From NCBI GenBank assembly GCA_029550345.1, contig JAKPHK010000011.1:44043-108042 (forward strand): 64,000 bases of DNA, given 5' to 3'. The notes beneath the pieces were generated by a model. It did no database searches. It had not been told where the DNA came from and worked only from the letters and a program-made list of their open reading frames with translations. The position numbers were made by a program, and so were the translations under genes. The stretch comes from Pseudomonadota bacterium. Its GTDB lineage: Bacteria > Pseudomonadota > Alphaproteobacteria > Sphingomonadales > Sphingomonadaceae. Positions 50,325 through 57,273 of the stretch are shown here, one piece after another. Position 1 is the first letter of the stretch; the number at the start of each line of letters is the position of its first letter.

Positions 50325-51217
50325 TGACCGATGCTCCCGCCGCCAATCCCGGCCTCTACGCATATGCCCCGTGGCGCGACCGTCCGAAGCTGGAGTGGCC
50401 GGACGGCAAGACCTGCGCGGTATGGGTGGCGCCCAACCTCGAATTCTACGAGCTAGATCCGCCCGCCAACCCGCACCGCAAGAGCTGGCCCCGGCCCCAT
50501 CCCGACGTTGTCGGCTATGGCCACCGCGATCACGCCAACCGTGTTTCGCACTGGCGCATGGCTGAAGTGATGAGCAGGCATGGTTTCCCCGGATCCGTCA
50601 GTCTCTCCGTGGCCTTGTGCGATCATATTCCGGAAGTGGTGGAAGATGCCGCCGCGCGCGGCTGGGAGTTCTTCAGCCACGGGATCTACAACACCCGCTA
50701 CAGCTACGGCATGGATGAAGCCCAGGAACGGGCGATCATCGAGGACAGCATCGCCACGGTGAAGCGCCTGACCGGGCAGACCATCCGCGGCTGGCTGGCG
50801 CCGGCGCTGACCCATACCCCGCGCACGCTGGACCTGATCGCCGAGTACGGACTGGACTATACCTGTGACCTTTACCACGACGACCAGCCGACCGACATTC
50901 ACGTGGCGTCCGGCCGGCTGACCGCGATCCCCTACAGCCTTGAGGTGAACGATCACTACGGCTTCTTCATCTACAACATGAGCCCACGCGAATATGCCGA
51001 TACCCTGATCCGGCAATTCGAGCGCCTGGCCAGCGAAGGCGAGAAATCCGGCACGGTCATGTGCATCCCGCTGCACAGCTACCTGATCGGCCAGCCCCAC
51101 CGCATCGGGCCGTTCGAGGAAGTTCTGCGCCACATCGCGGCCGATGGCCGGGCCTGGATCGCGCGGGCCGGCGAAATCGTCGACAGCTACCGCGCGCAGA
51201 CCGGAGGCGCAGCATGA
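50324..51217 (+). CDS. Polysaccharide-deacetylase-fold hydrolase 2
   Basis: 297 aa; the ATG overlaps the previous stop (TGATG). The first motif is 'CAVWVAPNLEFYELDP' rather than 'TFDDG', the second 'EFFSHGIYNTRYSYGMDE', then 'GWLAPALTHTPRTLDLIAEYG', 'DLYHDDQPTDI' and 'MCIPLHSYLIGQPHRIG'. This pattern belongs to the PuuE/cyclic-imidase branch of the fold, which acts on C-N bonds, and not to chitin deacetylases. It is coupled to a third member next door; the two may form a heteromer. Confidence 0.82.
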   Translation: MTDAPAANPGLYAYAPWRDRPKLEWPDGKTCAVWVAPNLEFYELDPPANPHRKSWPRPHPDVVGYGHRDHANRVSHWRMAEVMSRHGFPGSVSLSVALCDHIPEVVEDAAARGWEFFSHGIYNTRYSYGMDEAQERAIIEDSIATVKRLTGQTIRGWLAPALTHTPRTLDLIAEYGLDYTCDLYHDDQPTDIHVASGRLTAIPYSLEVNDHYGFFIYNMSPREYADTLIRQFERLASEGEKSGTVMCIPLHSYLIGQPHRIGPFEEVLRHIAADGRAWIARAGEIVDSYRAQTGGAA

Positions 51218-52137
51218 CGCTTGATCCGTCCTATCTCGAATATCCCATGCGCCGGCGCGGCATGGATCACGACAGCTATCCCTATTCCGCCCTGCCGACG
51301 CGGCCGCCGCTGCACTGGCCGGACGCACGGTTGCTGCAGATCTGGCCGGTGATCAGCCTTGAATACTTTCCGATGGTGCCATCGGACACGCCGTTCCGCG
51401 CGCCGGGGCACATGCAGACCGCCTATCCGGACTACCGCCACTACACCGCGCGCGAATATGGCACGCGGATCGGCATCTTCCGCCTGCTGGATGCCTTCGA
51501 GGCGGTTGGCGCGCGGGTGTCCATCGCCTGCAACAGCGCCATCGCCCAGCGCTATCCCGCCCTGCTGGAGACCATTCTCGCCGGCGGGCACGAAATCATC
51601 GCCCACGCCACCGATATGAACGCGACCATCGCCAGCGGCATGCCCGCCGGCGCCGAAGCGGCCATCATCCATGAATCGGTCGAAACCCTGCAGCGGCTGA
51701 CCGGCCAGCGCCTGCGTGGCTGGCTTTCGATCGCCCGCTCGCAAAGCTTCGACACGCCGCGCCTGCTGGCCGAAGCCGGCATCGAATACATGTGCGACTG
51801 GGTGAACGACGAACTGCCCTACGATTTCGCCACGCCGGCGGGCAGCATCGTCAACATCCCGCTGAACCATGAACTGTCCGACCGGCAGATCATCAACGTC
51901 CAGCAGCAATCGGTCGACAGCTACGCCCAGCAGATCGAGGATGCCGCAGCGTGGCTGCTCGCCGAGGCCGAGGCCGGGGGCGGGCGGATGCTGCCCCTGC
52001 ACCTCACCCCCTACATCATGGGCCTGCCCTATCGCATCGACGCCTTCGACCAGCTGGTTCGCAGGCTAGCCGCCCTACCCGGCGCCGGCTTCGCCACCGG
52101 GGCCGATATTCTGAACACATGGAAGGCCCGGCAATGA
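51214..52137 (+). CDS. Polysaccharide-deacetylase-fold hydrolase 3
   Basis: 307 aa from ATG 51214 (4-bp overlap). It aligns with the previous protein: 'LLQIWPVISLEYFPMVPSD', 'HEIIAHATDMNATIASGM', 'GWLSIARSQSFDTPRLLAEAG', 'DWVNDELPYDF', 'LPLHLTPYIMGLPYRID'. The histidine motif 'SHG' is changed to 'AHA', so metal binding or activity may differ from the partner. The pair looks like a diverged tandem duplication, one possibly regulatory. Confidence 0.8.
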   Translation: MTLDPSYLEYPMRRRGMDHDSYPYSALPTRPPLHWPDARLLQIWPVISLEYFPMVPSDTPFRAPGHMQTAYPDYRHYTAREYGTRIGIFRLLDAFEAVGARVSIACNSAIAQRYPALLETILAGGHEIIAHATDMNATIASGMPAGAEAAIIHESVETLQRLTGQRLRGWLSIARSQSFDTPRLLAEAGIEYMCDWVNDELPYDFATPAGSIVNIPLNHELSDRQIINVQQQSVDSYAQQIEDAAAWLLAEAEAGGGRMLPLHLTPYIMGLPYRIDAFDQLVRRLAALPGAGFATGADILNTWKARQ

Positions 52138-53570
52138 CCGCCCGCATCGAAATCATCAATCCGCGCACCGGCCTGGCCGACTACGCCATCGCCCCGCTAT
52201 CGCCGGACGATCTGGCCGCTCTGGCCACACGCATGCGGGCCGCGCAGGCCGGCTGGGCCGCGCGCCCGATCGAGGAACGCGGCGCCATCCTGAAGCGGCT
52301 GGGCGCGGCGATCACCCGTCACCGCGAAGCTCTGACGGCGGCCCTTTGCGCCGATACCGGACGGGCGGGCATTTCGCGCATGGAAGTCGATTCCATCGCG
52401 GGCATGCTGGCCCGGTGGGCCACCAGTGCGTCGGAGCTGGTCGCCCGGCACAGCATCACCGGGTTCCAGACCAGTCATCCCACCATCGAAACCGATCTGC
52501 GGCTGGTGCCCTATCCGCTGGTCGGCGTGATCTCGCCCTGGAACTTCCCGCTGATCCTGGCCCTGATCGATGCGATCCCGGCGCTGATGGCCGGCTGCGC
52601 GGCGCTGGTCAAACCATCGGAAGTGACGCCCCGCTTCATCCGCCCATTCATGGCCGCATTGGCCGAGGTGCCCGAACTGGCCGATGTGCTCGCCCTGGTG
52701 GAAGGCAACGGCGCAACCGGAGCCACGCTGGTACCGCTGGTCGATTACGTGGCCTTCACCGGATCGGTGGCGACCGGGCGCAAGGTGGGCGAAGCGGCCG
52801 CCCGCGCCTTCATCCCCGCTAGCCTGGAACTGGGCGGCAAGGACCCGTTCATCGTTCTGGCCAGCGCCGATCCGGAAGCCGCGGCCCGCACCGCGCTGCG
52901 GGCTTCCGTGGTCAACACCGGGCAGGCCTGCCAGTCGATCGAACGGATCTATGTCGCCAGGGAGATCGCCGAACCGTTCATCGCGGCACTGGTCCGCGAA
53001 GCAGAGGCAGTGCGGCTGAACTATCCCGACATCAACCAGGGCGATATCGGCCCCTTCATCTTCGCCCGCCAGGCCGAAATCGCGCAGGCCCACATCGATC
53101 AGGCCGTGGCCTCCGGAGCCCAGGTGCTGACCGGCGGGCGAGTGGAAACGCTGGGCGGCGGCAAGTACCTGCGCCCGACCGTGCTGGTCGATGTCACGCC
53201 CGAAATGGACGTCATCACCCAGGAAAGCTTCGGCCCGATCCTGCCGGTCACGGTGGTCGCATCGCCCGACGAAGCCATTGCCCTTGCCAATGACAGCGAG
53301 TTCGGCCTTTCCGGCGCGGTCTATGCCGGCACGCTCGACGAGGCCGAGGCCGTGGGCCGCCAGCTGAAGGTGGGCGGCGTTTCGCTGAATGACGGGGCGC
53401 TCACCGCGATCGTCTGGGAAACCGAGAAGTCCAGCTTCGGCCTGTCGGGCATGGGCCCGAGCCGCATGGGCGATAGCGGGCTGCTGCGCTTTTTCCGCCG
53501 GCAGGCGATCATCCGTCAACGCGGCACGCCCCTGCCCCTGGCAGCCTATGGCGAAGGGCAATCGGCATGA
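52134..53570 (+). CDS. Aldehyde dehydrogenase (NAD(P)-dependent)
   Basis: 478 aa from ATG 52134 (4-bp overlap). The active site is complete: N137 in 'ISPWNFPLIL', K160 in 'ALVKPSE', E232 in 'LELGGKDPFIV', C266 in 'NTGQACQSIERI', plus the 'FTGSVATGRKVGE' cofactor loop. It oxidises an aldehyde to the acid. A succinate-semialdehyde-like substrate would suit the setting, but specificity cannot be read. Confidence 0.94.
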   Translation: MTARIEIINPRTGLADYAIAPLSPDDLAALATRMRAAQAGWAARPIEERGAILKRLGAAITRHREALTAALCADTGRAGISRMEVDSIAGMLARWATSASELVARHSITGFQTSHPTIETDLRLVPYPLVGVISPWNFPLILALIDAIPALMAGCAALVKPSEVTPRFIRPFMAALAEVPELADVLALVEGNGATGATLVPLVDYVAFTGSVATGRKVGEAAARAFIPASLELGGKDPFIVLASADPEAAARTALRASVVNTGQACQSIERIYVAREIAEPFIAALVREAEAVRLNYPDINQGDIGPFIFARQAEIAQAHIDQAVASGAQVLTGGRVETLGGGKYLRPTVLVDVTPEMDVITQESFGPILPVTVVASPDEAIALANDSEFGLSGAVYAGTLDEAEAVGRQLKVGGVSLNDGALTAIVWETEKSSFGLSGMGPSRMGDSGLLRFFRRQAIIRQRGTPLPLAAYGEGQSA

Positions 53571-54580
53571 AGGCGTGGGAACTGGGCCCGCAGACCGGGC
53601 TGGACGGACTGCGCTGTACCGACCGGCCACTGCCGGTGCCGCAACCGGGCGAGGCCCTGGTGCGGGTCCATGCCGCCTGCCTCAACCATCGCGACCTTCT
53701 GGCCCTGCGCGGCAGCTATGGGACGCCCAGGCCGCACGAGCGCATCCCGCTGTCGGATGGCGTGGGCACGGTCGAGGCGATCGCCGGCGACGATTGCGGC
53801 CTCGCGCCCGGCACGCGGGTGATCGCGCCCCATTTCGTCAACTGGCGCGAAGGCCCCTACAACCCGGCCTTCCTGGGCCAGGACCTGGGCATCAGCCGCG
53901 ATGGCTGGCTGGCGGAATATGTCTGCCTGCCCACGGCCGCGCTGGTGGCCGTGCCCGATGGCGTGAGCAACGATACCGCCGCCGCCTTGCCCGCGGCCGG
54001 GATCACCGCGTGGCATGCGCTGGTCAGCTTCGGCGCGGTGCAGCCGGGCGAACTGGTGCTGGCGCCGGGCACGGGGGGCGTTTCGATCATGGCGCTGCAG
54101 ATCGCGCGGGCGCTGGGGGCCGAAGTGGCGATCACCTCGTCCAGCGACGACAAGCTCGAGCGCTGCCGCCAACTGGGCGCGGCCTATACGGTCAACTATC
54201 GCCGCGATCCGGACTGGGTGGCCACCCTGCTGGCGCAAACCGGCGTGCGCGGGGCCGACGTGGTCATCGATACGGTCGGCCTCGGCGCCATCGAACAAAC
54301 CCTGTCGGCAACGGCCCCCAACGGCCGCATAGCGCTGATCGGCGGGCTGGCGGGCGCGGCGGGCACCGCGCCGAACATGTTCGGCCTGATCGGGAAGAAC
54401 CTGACCCTGAAGGGCATCACGTCAGGCAGCCGGGCCATGCTCACCGAATTGCTCGACCTCGTCGCGCGCGCGAAGATCGAGCCGGTGATCGATTGCCGTT
54501 TTGCCTTCGATGATGCCCCCAGGGCCTTTGCCCACCTCGACCGAGGTGAGCACATGGGCAAGGTGATGATCCGCTTCTGA
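53567..54580 (+). CDS. Medium-chain alcohol dehydrogenase / quinone oxidoreductase-like
   Basis: 337 aa, coupled to the ALDH by 4 bp. 'LVRVHAACLNHRDLLALRGSYG' and 'IPLSDGVGTVEAIAGDD' are the GroES-like domain. 'VLAPGTGGVSIMALQIARALGAEVAITSSSDDKLERCRQLGA' is the Rossmann domain with the GTGGVS loop. The structural zinc cysteines of classical ADHs are absent. It may reduce or oxidise an alcohol/enone feeding the ALDH. Last gene of the plus unit; it ends 4 bp before a convergent gene. Confidence 0.9.
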   Translation: MKAWELGPQTGLDGLRCTDRPLPVPQPGEALVRVHAACLNHRDLLALRGSYGTPRPHERIPLSDGVGTVEAIAGDDCGLAPGTRVIAPHFVNWREGPYNPAFLGQDLGISRDGWLAEYVCLPTAALVAVPDGVSNDTAAALPAAGITAWHALVSFGAVQPGELVLAPGTGGVSIMALQIARALGAEVAITSSSDDKLERCRQLGAAYTVNYRRDPDWVATLLAQTGVRGADVVIDTVGLGAIEQTLSATAPNGRIALIGGLAGAAGTAPNMFGLIGKNLTLKGITSGSRAMLTELLDLVARAKIEPVIDCRFAFDDAPRAFAHLDRGEHMGKVMIRF

Positions 54581-54584
54581 AACC

Positions 54585-55298
54585 TCAGCGCTTCAGTTCG
54601 ACCAGCTCGTACCAGGTCATCATGTAACCGCCGACTCCGCCCTTGAGGAAGATGCCGTCCTCGTCGTCCGTGATCCACAGGTCATAGGGCGGGTGTTCGC
54701 CATCAAGGCCGCTGGTGCCATCGTCGATGAACTGGAAATGGCGCGCGGCGAAGGTGCCCGCCCCGACCGTGACCTCTTCACGGCCCACGAACAGGCCGTC
54801 GATCCGCACGTGGGCGATCTGTGGCGCGGTGGCGCCGCGATGATCGGGCGACGGCAGGTAAACGTTGAACTTCTGCTTCTGGCCCACGTCCCACGGCTTG
54901 GTGGACAGGAGATAGCCGTCCGCCACGATCGGATGGGTACCGAACCCGTCCACCGGCAGCTGCGCCTTCACCTTCTGCGTCAGGCGGCCGATGGAAGGGC
55001 CGTAGCTTTCGCATTCGATCACTTCGCCATCGAAGCGCATCCAGCCACTGCCCACAAAGGCATCGCCAACGGTGATGCGCACGTGGAGATCCATCGGGTT
55101 GCCATGCTCGTCGATGGAATAGATGATGTCGCGCATTACGGTGGGCAGCGGTTCATTGATCTCGCAATGCGCCCGCAGCGTCACCTTGCCATCGCCATGC
55201 CGGGTGAACATGAATGTCTCGAATCCGCGCGAGGTGCCCTCTATCCCCGGCTTGCGCGATGTGTACGCAAGGCGCCCCTCAATCAGGCGATGTGTCAT
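54585..55298 (-). CDS. Uncharacterised beta-rich 237-aa protein
   Basis: 237 aa from ATG 55298; an ATG six bases upstream lies too close to the GGGAG site. The sequence alternates strands and turns ('HRLIEGRLAYTSRKPG', 'YSIDEHGNPMDLHVRITVGDAF', 'KQKFNVYLPSPDHRG', 'VGAGTFAARHFQFIDDG', 'YDLWITDDEDGIFLKG'). The last part weakly resembles DUF3108-type exported proteins, but there is no signal peptide. Function unknown. It is divergent from membrane protein D, with operator site 5 between them. Confidence 0.72.
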   Translation of the reverse strand: MTHRLIEGRLAYTSRKPGIEGTSRGFETFMFTRHGDGKVTLRAHCEINEPLPTVMRDIIYSIDEHGNPMDLHVRITVGDAFVGSGWMRFDGEVIECESYGPSIGRLTQKVKAQLPVDGFGTHPIVADGYLLSTKPWDVGQKQKFNVYLPSPDHRGATAPQIAHVRIDGLFVGREEVTVGAGTFAARHFQFIDDGTSGLDGEHPPYDLWITDDEDGIFLKGGVGGYMMTWYELVELKR

Positions 55299-55350
55299 CA
55301 GCATGCTCCCTTTCTGTTGCTAGCCGCGATCTTTTCTGCAAAAGGAAAAT

Positions 55351-55362
55351 TTGTCCAGACAA
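55351..55362. promoter_or_regulatory. GntR-type operator site 5 (TTGTCCAGACAA)
   Basis: A palindrome with one central mismatch and A/T flanks (AATTTGTC...GACAAATT), between the divergent 237-aa gene (55298, minus) and membrane protein D (55404, plus). Confidence 0.78.
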
Positions 55363-55403
55363 ATTGTCGGTAGCTGCCGAAGTCGTCTCAAGGGGGAAAG
55401 GGA

Positions 55404-56096
55404 ATGGAATTCCTGATCACGAACGAACTCGCCATTCTGCGGTGGGTACACATCTTATCAATGGTTTACTGGCTGGGAGGCGAATGGGGCGTCTTCCAGA
55501 CAAGCTATCACGTCACCAATCGCAACCTCGATCTGGCGGAACGCCGCCGGCACATGGAAACTGCCTACCGAATCGACATCCTGGCGCGCACCGGCATCGT
55601 CCTGCTGTTGCCGCTGGGGCTGCACATGGGCAAGCTCTATGGCTTCGTGCCGGTTCTGGAAGGCGCGGGCGTGTGGTGGATGTGGCTGTTCTTCCTGATC
55701 TGGCTGGCCATGACCTGGACCGCCTTCATCAAGCGTGAGACCGACCTCGGCATCGCGGTCACCCGGACCGAGGAATTCCTGCGCTACCCGCTGATCCTGA
55801 CGCTCTTCACACTGGTGGTGCTGGCCTACAATGGCTCGGGCCCGATCGTGTCGGGCGAAGGCACCTACTGGTATCCGACCAAGATGGGCCTTTACGCCTT
55901 CGCCCTGATTATCGGCCTGTTCCTGCGCGTGGTCATGCGCCGCTGGACCGTGCGCTTCCGCATCCTGGCCGAACGTGACGATCCCGCCCAGGAAGCGGCG
56001 CTGGAACGCGAAATCGCCCAGGCCCGGATCGCAGCGTACATCTACTGGATCACGATCGCATCGATCTGCTTCCTCGGATCGGTCAAACCGTTCTGA
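55404..56096 (+). CDS. Small integral membrane protein D
   Basis: 230 aa, about six membrane helices, strongly similar to B over its whole length: 'NELAILRWVHILSMVYWLGGEWGVFQTSY' against 'QELAILRFAHILAMVYWLGGEWAVFQTSY', then H16-x6-W23-L-G-x-E27, D58-x3-R62, 'LGLHMGKLYG', and the end 'SVKPF'. A strong ribosome site (AAGGGGGAAAGGGA) precedes it. It is a single-gene unit controlled by operator site 5, with a good terminator after it. It may serve as electron-accepting membrane partner for a dehydrogenase of the pathway. Confidence 0.83.
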   Translation: MEFLITNELAILRWVHILSMVYWLGGEWGVFQTSYHVTNRNLDLAERRRHMETAYRIDILARTGIVLLLPLGLHMGKLYGFVPVLEGAGVWWMWLFFLIWLAMTWTAFIKRETDLGIAVTRTEEFLRYPLILTLFTLVVLAYNGSGPIVSGEGTYWYPTKMGLYAFALIIGLFLRVVMRRWTVRFRILAERDDPAQEAALEREIAQARIAAYIYWITIASICFLGSVKPF

Positions 56097-56123
56097 CAGC
56101 GGTCGCACTGACGAACCGGACAA

Positions 56124-56149
56124 GGGGGCGGCTGATCCGCCCCCTTTTT
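56124..56149 (+). terminator. Rho-independent terminator after membrane protein D
   Basis: GGGGGCGG-CTGAT-CCGCCCCC stem of 8 bp followed by TTTTT, 27 bp after the stop codon. Confidence 0.88.
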
Positions 56150-56247
56150 CGTCAGGCGATCCCCTTGGGGCCTGATGACGTTACATTGCCCGCGCTCGAT
56201 TGATGCCCGTCAACGAACCGCATTGCCGCCAAAGGCAAGGTGCGCCC

Positions 56248-57099
56248 ATGTCACCACGCCCCCATATCGAATTCATCCAGTCGCAGTGCCTGCCCTGGCG
56301 CCCCACTCCACCCGCCTTTCCTGGCGCGCAGTGCAAGATACTCAGCCGGGCCAAGGCCGACGGGGCCTGTTCGCTGCTGCTGCGCTTTCCACCGGGCTGG
56401 CAGCGCGAAGCCGTGGAACACAGTCGCGCCGACGAGGAATTCTATGTCCTTGAAGGCGCGTTGACGATCGATGGCCGGAGATTCGCGGCTGACAGCTATG
56501 CCTTCCGGCCTGCCGGCTCGACCCGCCGGAGAATCAAATCGTCCGAAGGTTGCGTGATCCTGGCCTTCTACGACCGCGAACCAGGCTGGCTGCCGGGATC
56601 CGGTGACGGTGCAGCCGAACGCTCGTTCCGCGCGGTACCGTTCCTTGATGCCGGAGGGATGCCCTGGGACATGACGCTCAACGATCCGCGCCTTGCCCAC
56701 CTTGGCATATCGCGCAAGAACCTGCGCACCGATCCACGGACAGGCGAACGTACCTTTCTTTCGCTGGTCCTGCCGCAAAGCGCCCCGCAGGGCGGTTCCG
56801 GACCGCAGGAAATCCACCCGGTTGTCGAAGAGGCCTATGTCATTGCCGGGGCGCTGTGCGGGCCGCACGGCACGATGAATCCCGGCGCCTATTTCTGGCG
56901 ACCGCCGGGCATCGCCCATGGCCCCTTCGGATCACGCACCGGATCGCTGTCACTGATCCGGTTCGTTGGCGGGCGCCATGTCAACGAATGGACCGAAACC
57001 GCGGCCCCCTTTGATTTCGCCACGCGTTACGATCCCATCCTGCCCACCGACATGGCGCTGCTGGCGAAGGCCTGGCCGACTCCCCCAGCCCCCTGGTAG
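56248..57099 (+). CDS. Bicupin protein
   Basis: 283 aa from ATG 56248; an ATG at 56203 is possible. Two cupin modules are visible: N-terminal 'EHSRADEEFYVLEGALTIDG...YAFRPAGSTRRRI' and C-terminal 'EIHPVVEEAYVIAGALCGPHG...AYFWRPPGIAHGPFGSRTG'. Each shows the G(X)5HXH-like pattern only in part, so metal binding is uncertain in the first. Cupins of this type include dioxygenases, isomerases and anti-sigma-like sensors. It lies alone between membrane protein D and TBDR3 and has no palindrome directly upstream. Confidence 0.8.
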   Translation: MSPRPHIEFIQSQCLPWRPTPPAFPGAQCKILSRAKADGACSLLLRFPPGWQREAVEHSRADEEFYVLEGALTIDGRRFAADSYAFRPAGSTRRRIKSSEGCVILAFYDREPGWLPGSGDGAAERSFRAVPFLDAGGMPWDMTLNDPRLAHLGISRKNLRTDPRTGERTFLSLVLPQSAPQGGSGPQEIHPVVEEAYVIAGALCGPHGTMNPGAYFWRPPGIAHGPFGSRTGSLSLIRFVGGRHVNEWTETAAPFDFATRYDPILPTDMALLAKAWPTPPAPW

Positions 57100-57207
57100 A
57101 TTCGCCCGGTCCACCCGGAACCACGGGCTGATTCCCGCCTGCCACGGCTGCGCGACGCCTTCGCGTGGCACCAAAGCCACTGCGCGCGAACGGAAATTGA
57201 CGCCGAA

Positions 57208-57229
57208 AATATTTGTCTGGACAAATATT
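57208..57229. promoter_or_regulatory. GntR-type operator site 6, extended palindrome
   Basis: AATATTTGTC-TG-GACAAATATT is a perfect 10-bp inverted repeat around a TG centre, containing the core TTGTCTGGACAA (57213-57224). A TTGACG at 57197-57202 upstream could be the -35, placing the operator over the spacer and -10 of the TBDR3 promoter. Confidence 0.82.
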
Positions 57230-57273
57230 GCGCCTGCGCTAAATCCAGCCCCGAATACACATTGGGGGATTAC

